Below, piece after piece: positions 47,245 through 54,175 of a stretch of 64,000 nucleotides of DNA. Under the pieces are notes generated by a model. It was not told the DNA's origin and ran no database searches. It worked only from the letters and a program-made list of their open reading frames with translations. The position numbers were made by a program, and so were the translations under genes. This DNA comes from Lutjanus erythropterus (lineage: Eukaryota > Chordata > Actinopteri > Lutjaniformes > Lutjanidae), in the NCBI GenBank assembly GCA_020091685.1, contig CM034609.1:21897204-21961203 (forward strand), written 5' to 3'. Positions within the stretch are counted from its first letter, which is position 1, and the number at the start of each line of letters is the position of its first letter.

Positions 47245-49585
47245 GAGTATTTCTTAGAATTAAATGTCAGTATATTCCATCTCTATATGTCCCCTCACCT
47301 CCCCCAGTCATTTACACACTTTAGCCCAAGTGTCCTCTTCCCCAGGGTCATGTGAGTTAGTTCTGTTGTGTGTGTGTGTGTGTCTCTCTAGGGAGGCTAT
47401 CCTGCTGCTGCCGCCGCCGCTGCCTATCGGTACGCCCAGCCCGCGGCCGTAACTGGAGCAACCGCCGCAGCTGCCGCCTACAGTGACAGGTGAGGTCAGC
47501 TCAGGACACACATTAGCAAACAGACCCACACACACGCACACACACCTGACTGTACAACAGAAGTGCTGAGATGCAGACTGTTAAGATGGAGTGTTTTGTC
47601 AGAAGTCAGTTTCAGCAGAGATATGAGGCAGTCGGCTGACGATAATCTAAAGAGGAATTCAAGGCCCCGGGATGAATAAGGACATTTATGTTCAATAATG
47701 CAGCACTAATGGATGGATAAGATAATAGTGAAAGCCAGCAAGCTTAAATGATGATAATGTTATCTTGTATCTTAGGAGAAGATTAGATGCACTGTAGAGT
47801 GTACCTGAATGGCAACGTGGTCAGGGAGACAAATTGATGTTATTAAATGATTAATACGCATTCTTAATGAACTGAATATATGAAACCATGTCAAGTCTCA
47901 CAGTTAATTGAAAAACAGTATCTTCTTTAAATGTGTCTTCTGGAGCAGCATTTTGTGCCAGTTGTATGTAAGCTGGCCAAATCAGTAACATCATCTGACA
48001 AAGTCAACATAAACACAGGTGATTATAACTGTGTTTTACTGATCATAGAGAAAGTTTGGGGCGACAGAAAGTCTGTCTTAAGCTGGCGCCACACTAGAGA
48101 ATAACTGGGACGATTTTGGGTTTGATCTCAACAGATGATCTGCCTTAAATGAGCCTGTATTATGAGGATTTTACAGACTTAATCTTAATATTGCAGACTG
48201 GGTGGGAGTCCCCCCATTTTCAAATCAGAATTATCAAACAGGTTTGATATTTACATGTTTGATATTATTATTAAACATGATGGATATTTACAAATTGAAA
48301 TCCTGTATTGTCAAAGGATAAGCAATGGGATATCGAGCAGATTTCTAAACCTGTGCTCACCATGATGATTCTGTCGTCTCAGCCGTAACTTCAGTCATCA
48401 TTCTGAAATAACTGACTATAAACAGAAAATATGGGTGCGCATATTCTTATTAATCTATTGTTTTGTCTCCCATGTTTTTAAAATCTGTTAAGATGTGAAA
48501 ATCCTCTAGTGTGCACCAGGGGGCATTAACGTTACCACCACACAGACGCAGACTATCACTGGGCAGTTTACATCATCATTTCGCAAAAGAGCTTGTTTTT
48601 CTCCATTCACACTGATGCACCAAGCCAGTGTTTTAAGATTTAAACACTCCTGAAGCTGTTACTGAAAAGGCCTGTTTTTGGGCGAGAAAACACTGTTCTA
48701 GTCTGGACAGTGGGCTGGATGCAGAGAAAAATATGAGTATAATTTACAAACAGTATATCAGGTCTAACAAATGTGTTGAATATTTGTATCTTGTATTGTT
48801 TTGTTATTTTTTACATCAAGACATGATTGCCAGCAATCTTCCTCTTCTCTCTCTTCATTTGGCAAGACCACTGTTAGCAGTTAGAAACTCCTCAGGACAC
48901 CACTGATCATTTTGTCCTTTTCTAAAACTCAAATGAATAATTTCTTGCATGTTGCGTTTACTTTGCTAGTTATGGCCGGGTGTACACTACAGATCCCTAC
49001 CACGCTTTAGCTCCAGCTGCTGCTGCCTACGGAGTGGGAGCCATGGTGAGAACACTGACACAAGCTTTACAAAACAACCAGCATGGAACATCAATTAGTT
49101 GTCTTTTTTAAAGGGGGAAGTTTTAAGATGCTCAGTAGTTTATTGAGAAGACAACGGAATACAAAGTAGATGGACGGTGTCTGCTCATGTTAAAGAGTTA
49201 GTTCAGATTATAGTTGTATGAAGGACTTATATAGTTAGTGTATTACCTACAGTAGATGGCGGTTGGCACACCCCCTTAAATACATGTTGCTGCTGACCCT
49301 GTCCACAGCAGTACATTGCTTAGTTGTGGATACTGTGGATAAGTGCCTCATACAACTTCACTTCAAATAAACTATCCCTTTCAGCTCATGGTTGGATCCA
49401 CCATGGGACTTTTTTCTAATGGATCCTCAGTAGGACAATGCAGTCACTGGATATATTCTAAAAAAGTGAATGACCGAAGAGTTTGCATTTGTAGATATTA
49501 TAGCTGCGTGTCTTCATGTTTTCCCTTCTGTCTCTTTCAGGCCAGTTTATACCGGGCAGGATACAGTAGGTTTGCTCCTTACTAA
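1696..49585 (+). CDS. rbfox2: rbfox2: RNA-binding Fox-1 homolog 2, multi-exon gene (joined exons, default chain)
   Basis: Rbfox2 is a nuclear splicing regulator that binds (U)GCAUG through one RRM and promotes or represses exons by position. The default chain is 1696-1950, 13031-13081, 28180-28383, 29576-29749, 30244-30297, 30581-30673, 40915-41002, 42844-42900, 43244-43391, 44465-44507, 47392-47489, 48970-49045, 49541-49585. All junctions are GT/AG with matching phases, giving 1386 nt or 461 residues plus stop. The RRM spans about residues 207-285, with RNP2 LHVSNI and RNP1 KGFGFVTF intact. The C-terminal half is rich in Ala, Tyr and Gly and ends RFAPY, the C-terminal PY-type nuclear signal of Fox proteins. 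Family members 2 rather than 1 or 3 are indicated by the RGMKR/KRPR first exon, the [10 protein letters not shown] second exon, [17 protein letters not shown], and the [11 protein letters not shown] end. The exon chain is inferred from sequence only. Confidence 0.95.
3630..3972. repeat. Dispersed TTAATCG-rich teleost element, copy 1
   Basis: Bounded by gattaatctgttgattagtt and taatcgttggttagtaatta, with agatattcagtttattgtcat inside. The same family occurs at 13428-13540, 23450-23915 and, inverted, at 57149-57371. Confidence 0.5.
5231..5713. repeat. MITE-like repeat, family with GAACTATCCCTTTAA end, copy 1
   Basis: The right part (ctgaccctgtccacagcagg ... cagataatctgaactatcccttta) recurs at 21434-22186 and 49191-49385. 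The left end is diverged or truncated. Confidence 0.6.
8180..8610. repeat. MITE-like GGCTGGGTGATATAT repeat
   Basis: Starts accaggctgggtgatatata and carries several gatat/atatc strings in both orientations. Related ends are seen near 19825 (catatcacccagccctaa) and 20612. Confidence 0.35.
9750..9800. repeat. (TG)n microsatellite
   Basis: About 25 uninterrupted TG units in rbfox2 intron 1. Confidence 0.95.
10944..10969. repeat. (AC)n microsatellite
   Basis: About 13 AC units in rbfox2 intron 1. Confidence 0.9.
13031..13081 (+). CDS. rbfox2: rbfox2 exon 2, 17 codons
   Basis: The acceptor ctcttgcag and donor gtaaga flank 51 nt that translate as [17 protein letters not shown]. This matches the NEPLTPGYHGFP segment that follows the first exon in mammalian RBFOX2 and is diagnostic for this paralog. 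The exon is phase 0 on both sides, so it can be skipped or joined to either upstream first exon without a frameshift. Confidence 0.85.
13428..13540. repeat. Dispersed TTAATCG-rich element, copy 2 (fragment)
   Basis: The ctgcaaccaattat start and agattaatctgatgattatt segment match the end of the copies at 3630 and 57371. Confidence 0.45.
14137..14175. repeat. (TG)n microsatellite
   Basis: About 19 TG units in rbfox2 intron 2. Confidence 0.95.
15455..15825. repeat. MITE-like element (GGTATTGAAAAAGTATTGAAGT end)
   Basis: AT-rich piece ending gtattgaagtatcgttac then ttttgacaacctta, characteristic of a dispersed fish repeat. Open frames on both strands inside it show no recognisable protein. Confidence 0.4.
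16366..16400. repeat. CATCCCTC tandem repeat
   Basis: An eight-base unit repeated about four times in a pyrimidine-rich stretch. Confidence 0.85.
17041..17399 (+). promoter_or_regulatory. rbfox2: Candidate internal rbfox2 promoter and 5' UTR
   Basis: A TATA-like TTTTAAAA at 17061-17068 is followed directly by a GC box (GGGGCGGG, 17071-17078). About 450 nt of purine-rich, CpG-containing sequence then leads into the alternative first exon. The composition contrasts with the AT-rich intron on both sides. The promoter call is inferred from the downstream ATG and donor. Confidence 0.45.
17400..17561 (+). CDS. rbfox2: rbfox2 alternative first exon from an internal promoter
   Basis: Two adjacent ATGs at 17529 and 17532 open [11 protein letters not shown], which ends in phase 0 at a strong donor (gtaagt, 17562). 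It therefore splices in frame to the exon at 28180 and gives a form of about 370 residues without the distal N-terminus. RBFOX genes are known to use several promoters with different short first exons. An in-frame ATG at 17400 would add 43 residues of Arg/Gly/Glu-rich sequence that looks like translated GA-rich 5' UTR. The 17529 start is more likely, but the sequence does not decide it. Confidence 0.6.
18331..18371. repeat. (GT)n microsatellite with one interruption
   Basis: GT repeats broken once by GG. A short TCATG tandem (18379-18394) follows, and a CA run lies at 18522-18543. Confidence 0.9.
18572..18586. repeat. Poly-C tract
   Basis: An uninterrupted run of about 15 cytosines in intron 2. 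Confidence 0.9.
18676..19232. repeat. Fold-back MITE, almost entirely one inverted repeat
   Basis: The left half (tggcctgtagtgctgtttat ... agatgtct) is mirrored by the right half (agatgtctctacggccg ... gtacaggcca). The centre (18876-19010) is a long near-perfect inverted repeat with arms from ACAGACCTTGTTGTGAGC. The right end is a ...ctattcctttaaag terminus. It is the same family as the copies at 58739 and 61508. Confidence 0.7.
19780..20640. repeat. GATAT-rich repeat remnants
   Basis: The string ccatatcacccagccctaa at about 19821 and ggtgatatcactcagacct near 20610 resemble opposite ends of the same type of element as at 8180. The middle includes GCTAGC-rich sequence (20070-20095, 20260-20278). 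Confidence 0.3.
21434..22186. repeat. MITE-like repeat, copy 2, with nested elements
   Basis: It starts ttaaaggaattgttcagat and ends with the inverted aatctgaactgttcctttaa. It is interrupted near 21471 by a TAGTGTTTCTCCTA hAT-like end and at about 21730-21976 by an element with AGGGCTGCCCC / GGGAGCCCT inverted ends. Confidence 0.6.
23450..23915. repeat. Dispersed TTAATCG-rich element, copy 3 (broken)
   Basis: Contains ggcagaaaatagtgaaaatg and aatgactaaaacaattaact plus tatcaaaatagttggctat, in the order expected of the family but with a long unrelated interval. Confidence 0.4.
23930..24240. repeat. Dispersed teleost repeat (GGATTTAGTGACATCTAGCAG type)
   Basis: Begins ttaaaggacaaatgtatagg and holds taagcgtgtaggaggtcctg and ggcttccatggaagaggact, a pattern I recognise as a common interspersed repeat of perch-like fish. 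Confidence 0.45.
25698..26615. repeat. MITE with GGGATGCAYGATATT-type ends carrying a nested element
   Basis: The left end tagggatgcatgatatta and the right end ccaatattgtgcattccta are inverted repeats. A second element, from about 26190 (ctggggctgtgtattggcaa) to 26572 (ttcttacacccctaa), lies inside it. Confidence 0.55.
28180..28383 (+). CDS. rbfox2: rbfox2 exon 3 (proline-rich N-terminal region), 68 codons
   Basis: The acceptor ctgctgcag and donor gtaagc flank 204 nt, phase 0 at both ends. The exon opens [11 protein letters not shown], the counterpart of the GNQEPTTTPD start of this exon in mammals, and carries [16 protein letters not shown], matching the conserved PPPPQNGIPTEY. The second half is Gly/Ala then Thr/Asn rich and more diverged than the RRM. 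This is the common exon to which both alternative first exons would join. Confidence 0.9.
28384..29575 (+). other. rbfox2 intron 3
   Basis: A 1.2 kb intron, nearly all of which resembles interspersed repeat sequence common in spiny-rayed fish, ending with the gttagcatgctaacaagcta segment near 29325-29345. Confidence 0.5.
28500..29370. repeat. Interspersed repeat filling most of rbfox2 intron 3
   Basis: Contains ggaccgccatgaaatttggt, gatttccataaactttgtgatg and the gttagcatgctaacaagcta/aacatcagcatg tail. A tail fragment of the same type lies at 62015-62150. Confidence 0.45.
29576..29749 (+). CDS. rbfox2: rbfox2 exon 4 (linker and start of RRM), 58 codons
   Basis: The acceptor tcccacag and donor gtaaga flank 174 nt, phase 0. 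The first 35 residues form a Gly/Thr-rich linker. The exon then enters the RRM with [20 protein letters not shown], which is identical to vertebrate Fox proteins and includes RNP2. Confidence 0.95.
30244..30297 (+). CDS. rbfox2: rbfox2 exon 5 (RRM), 18 codons
   Basis: The 54-nt exon encodes [18 protein letters not shown], identical to other vertebrate Fox RRMs. The acceptor is ttatttgcag and the donor gtaagt, phase 0 on both sides. Confidence 0.95.
30378..30383 (+). promoter_or_regulatory. TGCATG Rbfox site, 203 nt upstream of exon 6
   Basis: Exact (T)GCATG hexamer on the transcribed strand, in intron 5. With the second copy at 30478-30483 it is placed as expected for Rbfox-mediated repression of the downstream exon. 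Confidence 0.6.
30478..30483 (+). promoter_or_regulatory. TGCATG Rbfox site, 103 nt upstream of exon 6
   Basis: Second exact hexamer in the same 283-nt intron. Two copies in so short an intron are more than chance would usually give (one per 4096 nt for a random hexamer). Confidence 0.6.
30581..30673 (+). CDS. rbfox2: rbfox2 exon 6 (RNP1 half of RRM), 93 nt, probably autoregulated
   Basis: This 31-codon exon starts GFGFVTF (RNP1) and ends VEGRKIE. It is phase 0 on both sides, so skipping removes part of the RRM without a frameshift. In mammals the corresponding 93-nt exon is repressed by Rbfox proteins through upstream UGCAUG sites, giving a form that cannot bind RNA. TGCATG is present here at 30378-30383 and 30478-30483, about 200 and 100 nt upstream. 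Fish differences from mammalian RBFOX2 are conservative, such as [16 protein letters not shown]. Confidence 0.93.
33312..33846. repeat. Complete 535-bp element with TTAAAGCTACAR terminal inverted repeats
   Basis: The left end is ttaaagctacagtcggtaac and the right end is aaattgtagctttaa, the inverse. Inside, catatttgctgtc and gacggaagtacatgagacag recur in the copy at 41841. Non-coding, MITE-like. Confidence 0.65.
37160..37384. repeat. MITE-like repeat ending TGGGTGACCTATCCCTTTAA
   Basis: The right end and the gagggttagtagataatgac segment are those of a common teleost TTAA-ended element. A different TTAAAGGGATACTTCAC-type start follows at about 37905. Confidence 0.45.
40915..41002 (+). CDS. 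rbfox2: rbfox2 exon 7 (end of RRM), with 27-nt extension
   Basis: The acceptor gtccctag opens [15 protein letters not shown], the last strand of the RRM and its C-terminal flank. In mammals this exon is 61 nt and ends after ..PYANG. Here no donor exists at that point and the frame continues through EALSTLPY to a donor at 41003 (gtaacc). The exon is 88 nt, phase 1, and still joins in frame to exon 8. The extra residues lie just outside the RRM. Confidence 0.85.
41440..41755. repeat. Interspersed fish repeat with GGTCAAAGGTCA-like core
   Basis: Contains caatatctcaagaacacctt, aaaggtcaaggtcactctga, ttttggccataactcaagat and ggtatacaaccacgaagc, a common dispersed pattern in teleost introns. Confidence 0.45.
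41841..42060. repeat. Partial copy of the TTAAAGCTACAG-type element
   Basis: Starts ttacagctatagttggtaat and shares tttttgtcatatttgc, gacagtagtacatgagtcag and caggttcctctgactcctc with the element at 33312. Same orientation; right end lost. Confidence 0.55.
42844..42900 (+). CDS. rbfox2: rbfox2 exon 8
   Basis: The 57-nt exon encodes [18 protein letters not shown] after a split alanine codon and ends in phase 1 at donor gtaagg. WKLSP and GPELYA are the RBFOX2 variants; RBFOX1 and RBFOX3 have WKLNP with SPEFYA or GPEFYA. No counterpart of the mammalian insert between ELYA and PGFPYP is seen in the 343-nt intron that follows. Confidence 0.92.
43244..43391 (+). CDS. rbfox2: rbfox2 exon 9 (Ala-rich and RG-rich region)
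   Basis: The 148-nt exon reads [20 protein letters not shown], then [18 protein letters not shown] and ends IPAYPG. It contains the conserved HLRGRGR patch of Fox proteins. The acceptor is preceded by a long (TCC)n pyrimidine tract (ttcctcctcctcctccttcag); the donor is gtgaga, phase 2. Confidence 0.93.
44280..44292 (+). promoter_or_regulatory. Tandem TGCATG Rbfox sites upstream of brain-type exon
   Basis: TGCATGCTGCATG holds two hexamers one base apart, 173-185 nt upstream of exon 10a. A third exact hexamer lies downstream at 44598-44603. Confidence 0.55.
44465..44507 (+). CDS. rbfox2: rbfox2 exon 10a, brain-type (B40-like) alternative exon
   Basis: This encodes [14 protein letters not shown]. 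The mammalian brain-type exon is 40 nt and encodes [13 protein letters not shown]; this copy has one more Ala codon and so is 43 nt. It joins phase 2 to phase 0. The acceptor is tctctcag and the donor is a perfect gtaagt. Tandem TGCATG motifs lie 173-185 nt upstream and another lies 91 nt downstream. Confidence 0.92.
44598..44603 (+). promoter_or_regulatory. TGCATG Rbfox site, 91 nt downstream of brain-type exon
   Basis: Exact hexamer in the activating (downstream) position relative to exon 10a and in the repressing (upstream) position relative to exon 10b. Further hexamers in the same intron are at 46292-46297 and 46520-46525. Confidence 0.5.
44987..45029 (+). CDS. rbfox2: rbfox2 exon 10b, muscle-type (M43-like) alternative exon
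   Basis: The acceptor ctctctatag and donor gtaggg flank exactly 43 nt with the same phases as exon 10a. It translates as [14 protein letters not shown], aligning residue for residue in length with the mammalian muscle-type VVYQEPVYGNKLLQ. Using both exons together would shift the frame (43 is 1 mod 3), so they should be mutually exclusive. Sequence identity to the mammalian exon is modest, so the call rests mainly on position, length, phase and the (L/V)V(F/Y)Q(D/E) start and LxQ end. Confidence 0.7.
45469..46127. repeat. hAT-like non-autonomous element
   Basis: The left end tagtgtttcccctaaaattg and the right end ttctaagggaaacactg are inverted and match the CAGTGTTTCCC type of hAT terminal repeat. 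I could not find a convincing 8-bp target duplication. Similar right ends occur near 8118 and 42218. Confidence 0.5.
47217..47244. repeat. (AT)n microsatellite
   Basis: About 14 AT units in the intron before rbfox2 exon 11. Confidence 0.9.
47392..47489 (+). CDS. rbfox2: rbfox2 exon 11 (Ala-rich repeat region)
   Basis: The 98-nt exon encodes [20 protein letters not shown] and continues [13 protein letters not shown]. It begins GGY like the mammalian exon, but with a polyalanine insert before YRYAQP. The acceptor is tgtctctctag and the donor gtgagg, phase 2. Such Ala/Tyr tracts support Rbfox self-assembly and activation in the mammalian proteins. Confidence 0.93.
47490..48969 (+). other. rbfox2 intron 11
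   Basis: A 1.5 kb AT-rich intron; apart from one CTCF-like motif at 48514 nothing stands out. Confidence 0.5.
48514..48525 (+). promoter_or_regulatory. CTCF-like motif in rbfox2 intron 11
   Basis: CACCAGGGGGCA matches the CTCF core in forward orientation, within intronic sequence that otherwise shows no gene signal. Confidence 0.35.
48970..49045 (+). CDS. rbfox2: rbfox2 exon 12
   Basis: The 76-nt exon encodes [20 protein letters not shown] then GVGAM, matching the RBFOX2 [24 protein letters not shown] segment. The acceptor is ctttgctag and the donor gtgaga, ending phase 0. Confidence 0.93.
49191..49385. repeat. MITE-like repeat, copy 3 (short)
   Basis: Both ends are present (ttaaagagttagttcagatt ... 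aaataaactatcccttt) with an internal deletion relative to the other copies. It lies in the last rbfox2 intron, about 155 nt before the terminal coding exon. Confidence 0.6.
49541..49585 (+). CDS. rbfox2: rbfox2 exon 13, terminal coding exon
   Basis: [14 protein letters not shown] is followed by TAA at 49583-49585. The C-terminal Y(S)RFAPY is the shared C-terminus of the nuclear Rbfox isoforms and functions as a nuclear localisation signal. The acceptor is tctctttcag. Confidence 0.95.
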   Translation, partial: ASLYRAGYSRFAPY

Positions 49586-52500
49586 AACCACAAATCACAC
49601 CCAAGGAATTTCACATCGCTCCAAAACCCTTTTCCAAGCTCTTTGTTTGGCAGCAGCTCCCCTCCATTTTTCTGCAGGCGGACTATAGTGACAACTCATG
49701 TGTTTTGTTTTTCTTTTCTTTTTTTTTGTGGCAAGAGGTCATTTTGCCACATCATCAACTCGAACTCTGTTTCTGTACTCTTCTGTCTGTCGCTGACATG
49801 GAAACAATGACAAAACTGCCACGAGTGTCTCCCACTTATAAAGCTGGAGCCTGCTACACTGGGGGCACAATTTGGGACGGTTTTTAAAAACACTACGGGA
49901 CCTGGAAGGAGAGAGACTGCTGTTCCTGTGTGATCCTGCACACTACAAACCTTTTTTCCTACATTATATCCACTGCCCTAAAAGACCTAATCAGACCTTC
50001 CTATATACATACACTTGCACATGCAACACCAAGTATACAGTTTCTTCTACGTTTTCCTTTAGTGTTGGCCTGCACAGAAAGATGCCACAGCACAGCATTT
50101 CTAAAAAAAAAAAGAAAAAAAAAGGTACTTATGTTTTTAAACACTACATTACAGCAGAGTTGTCCTTCTGGTTTAGCATCATGGTGTAATAACTCAAATG
50201 TGGACTGTTCAGTACAGAAGATGTAGGAATTATTCTTGTTATTTTATAAAGCTGGACTACCGAACACTCAGCCGGGAGGAACCTGGGAGCATCTGACTGA
50301 CTGCAACCACTGTTGTCCTGGCAACAACAAACTATAAACACAGCATGGGAAAAAGTCTCTTTTGGTCATTTTCCAACATTTTACAACTTCCCCCAAGTGA
50401 AAAAGGAAACACACACAAAAAAAAAAAACTAATGTTTAAAAAAAGGATTTTAAAAAAAGCGTGAAAATGACAAGGAAAAAAAAACTCAAGTGACTTTGTT
50501 TTTTTTCTGCATTACCTCAGTTTTTCTTTTGTCTGTTTTGTTTTGCTGCCATTGATAAGAAGCTGCATAGAAATGTCCTTACACCTAACGTGGACGCGTT
50601 GAACCTGTCCATTATTTTCAGCGACAGAGCCATTCACTGGTCCTTATTGCTGGTCTGCACATATTCCATTTATAACTGTAACACTAAGACTGACCCTGTA
50701 CGCATGTCCATTTAGAGAACTCAGCGCACCTCCCCTCTAAGGCTCATCCTTGATCTGCACATAGTGCTTCTTCCAAAAAAGGACTTGCTTCTTTTCTTTC
50801 TGTCTCCTAAAGCGTCAGACATTCCAGCTGTAGCGGTGATGTAGTGAAGGAACAGGTCAGATGGACAAAGGACCCATCAAACACAAACTAACCAGATTTA
50901 GCGGAAAAAAAAAAAAAAAAGCGGGAATGCCCACATGGGAAACTAATCATCTGCCCGTCAACCAAATGGGAATCCCTCCTGGCCAATTGAGATATTAATG
51001 CCTGCAGGCTTCAGGCAGGGCTGCTCTGTGCTCCAGCTCTGTGCATGGAAGCGGTATCTGATCTCAGCTGAGCAGAACAGTAGATCCCAACAGAACAGCC
51101 CAGATTAGGATACAGTGAAACAAAGAGATTGCAATCATGTAATGGAGTCTTGGAAGTAATGAGAACTGATCCGTTTTCTATTTATATTCATCGTTTTTAA
51201 TGTGACACCACATACACTGTCTGTTTGCATCTTTTTTGTCATTTTAAATCCTTCATCTTGCTCTCTGGGATTGTTCAGTTTTAAAGATCTCTTTACCAGT
51301 CTGTCTGAAGGCATCATAAAAAGAGCCAGCCAGACAGTTTATAGACCACGTCTCTGTCCTGTATGTATCATATCTCCATATACTCTCACTATGTTAATGC
51401 TATTATTTGCCTTTTTGGTTCCAAAGATTTTCTGAAGACAGCACATTTTTGGTCCTGATGTATTTCTTATTTTTGTGGTTGAAATTTTTTTGTCTTTGCT
51501 TTGTTATGTTTTTTTGTATGTGGTGGGGTTGAAGCTGTATTTTTCATTACAGTTTTATGAAACAGCACCCTGGGAAATGTCATTGAAGCAGCGTCTACAA
51601 AAAGACAGAGAACACACATTTAAAAGGTTGCAGCAGACAAAACAACCCCGTTAAATTAAATTCAGTCCACACACTAATTTGTTGGCCTTTTTTTTTGTTA
51701 ATACGTAAGCATGCTGTCGATGCAGAGGTGTTTGCTGCAGACAAGGGAAATCCGAGCAGATGGAGTCATGAGGGATATGCAGAAAGGCAGAGAGGATATT
51801 TTTTGAATTGCATTTTGCCAGTAGGGCCAAATTACAGGCAAAGTAAATGGAGGGAAACGTCCACACAATGTCGAAAGGGCCCTGTGGCCCAGCAGTGGCC
51901 ATCTCTTTTGAACAATGAAACAATGTGTGGGTGGTCAGTCCAGGGAAAATGTGGCAGTGATGGTGAAGGTGAGAAGCTGAGCCATTAATCATTAGCTGAC
52001 AGGATAACAACGTCCCCTGCTGTCTTTTTTTTTTTTTTTTTTTTTACACGTTTTTCAGGGGGTACAGTGCGCTCAGGGTGGAGCGGACAGCGTGAGGCGG
52101 GGTAATGTTGTTTTGTATGATTGTGAAAACTGTGTGCAGTAGGTCCAATGAGTATTTTTGACGCGCATTACCTCTTTTTTTTTTGTCTTATTATTCCTTA
52201 CAAGTATTATCAGAAGTGTTGCTATGCATGCTTTTGTGTGAGAGGAAGGGTGTCGGTCAGAATCTTTTCATTTGTGCATGAATTCAAATCATAGTGCTGG
52301 AGGAGGAATATTGGGAGGAGGAGGAGGATGGGGTGTTTACATAGCAGGAGGAGGAAAGGACTCGGACGTTATGTGATGCAAGGAGACAGAAGTGTCGAGG
52401 AGTCTGGGTGGGGAGGGGGCCCGCAGTCGCTTTATGGAAGCCGATTTGGGTCCGCTTGAATAATCTGGGTTGTCTCTGCTCTGTGCCTCTGTGGTTGTCG

Positions 52501-53180
52501 TGGTAATCACCAGTCATATCAGATGTATAAAGTTTAATTTGGTATGTCTGGACCCCTGTGGTTGCTTATATAATGACAGTAAAACTGAAAAAAACAGGAC
52601 ATTGGCCCACCCAATGATGATTCGTCTGGTGATCTGGCAGCAGTTGCCGGCTTCAGGGCTGACACAGAGTATTATTATGAACCTGCCCACATGAGATGCT
52701 CATTTAGCAACACTTCAACCTCATTCATCCACTTGGCAGAAGCTTGCGTCGAGGTGTTGTAATTGTTATCGAGCAGTGACCGCGGTGCAGCTGTGGCGAC
52801 TCCTGTAGGTTTGCTTTTGCCCGTTTCTGTCTCTCCTAATTGGAGTAAATCTTGTGTGGAAGGCTGCAGAGTTGTCACACAGAGAGGAGAAGCAAAAGTT
52901 ACCCTCAGCCGCTGACCCCAACTCCCTGCACTGTGCTCACGTCAACCCAGTGGGAGTTTTTTCTTTGTACAGGGATTTGATGAATGAGTTTGAATTGCAT
53001 GTGGATTTTTTTTGTCACATGCTCTGAAAAGCTCATTTATCCAAGTGATTTTTTTTTCAATAAGTGACATGTATTTTCTCACAATGTTTTATTTTGCCAT
53101 CCTTGTGTCTGCCTTCTGTTTATTCTCTTCATTATTATTGAATGTATATAATAAATAAACTGTTTGGTTTTTATTCTGGT
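49586..53180 (+). other. rbfox2: rbfox2 3' UTR
   Basis: About 3.6 kb follow the stop codon without any other coding signal, ending at the polyadenylation signals near 53150. It contains A-rich and T-rich tracts (50101-50123, 50900-50919, 52024-52045). Two complex stretches, 50925-51110 and 51690-51990, are not simple sequence and may be conserved. The small open frames inside have no recognisable product. Confidence 0.75.
53150..53159 (+). terminator. rbfox2: Overlapping AATAAA polyadenylation signals of rbfox2
   Basis: AATAAATAAA contains two overlapping AATAAA hexamers. They are followed within 30 nt by a T/G-rich stretch (tgtttggtttttattctggt), the expected downstream element. No other AATAAA was noticed between the stop codon and this point. 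Confidence 0.75.
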
Positions 53181-53664
53181 CTTTGAATGCTTATTTCTCA
53201 GGTTTGACAATGTACTTCAGAGCACTGGGACGTCATGGTTATCAAGAGGTGATAGAGCACACTCCCAGATATGATTCTTGATTTTGGAGCTGCTAACCAT
53301 TACAGTATTTCCTTCCCTTGATTGTCTAAAGCTTATCATTTTCTTTCCAGTCTTTGGCTGGAATGAGCTCATTCAATCAGGAGAGACTGCGTTTAAATAG
53401 TATAAAACCCTGCACCAAAAGGAGATAAAAGAGAACTATTTGATTAAACAACCAACAATTGCAACGTTTTGATTGCAAGACAACCGAGAGTCACTTCTCC
53501 AGACTGCAGAAAGTTTTCCTTCTCAATAAACCAGCGTGAGTCGGATGACTGATGCAGGCAACAATTGCACACTATTAATGTCGCTTGGCTAGGCTGCATT
53601 GACCAAATCTACTGCGTGAGAAGCTCTTCTTCCACCACCTCCAACTTTCTCATTGCTGCCAAGG

Positions 53665-53875
53665 GGGAACAATCTGGAACAATCTTTAATTGCATCTGGA
53701 GTTAATGGCCGTAAATGGGTTGGATGTGGCGGGAAACCTCATATCCCTGCTAATTGCTCTAATGCACAAGAGGCCAATTGCCAATTTGATGGCATGCTCT
53801 CTCTGAGTAATTGAAGTCGGGCTAATTGGAAGAATAGATTGAAGGCCGCCTGATTAGAGGGGGGGTGTGTGAAGA
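53665..53875. promoter_or_regulatory. Candidate conserved enhancer rich in homeodomain and SOX motifs
   Basis: The stretch begins with a spaced repeat GAACAATCTGGAACAATCTT (two SOX-type ACAAT cores about one helical turn apart). It then has at least six TAAT/ATTA cores within about 170 bp (near 53686, 53702, 53750, 53809, 53823, 53852), including several CTAATTG. It also carries CCAATTGCCAATT. It is of high complexity, non-coding, and lies 0.5-0.7 kb past the rbfox2 polyadenylation site. Function is inferred from motif density only. Confidence 0.4.
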
Positions 53876-54175
53876 TTGCATCTATTGAAGTGAGGAATTG
53901 ACCTTTGTGGATGGCGGAGTCACTGCAGGCCACCACAAACTGAATCTACTGGAAAGTACACATCCCCGTTGTTTGATTTAAACTGTTACACATTCTCTGT
54001 ATGTAAATGATAAAATGACTGCTGTAATATCAAAGGCAAGATGGATCATATGGGAATTCCACTGTTACTGCTGCTGAAACAGTCATCTTTTCTTCAGTGT
54101 GTTAGTCACTAACTTCTGACTGGTTTTGTCTCATCCAACCTGGGCAGACGAGTCTCACTTGCACTGTCTAAACAT

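Larger units (their letters stand above)
45030..47391 (+). other. rbfox2 intron between exon 10b and exon 11
   Basis: A 2.4 kb interval with an A15 tract (45344-45358), a hAT-like element (about 45469-46127), TGCATG hexamers at 46292 and 46520, and an (AT)n run at 47217-47244. No exon is supported. Confidence 0.5.
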
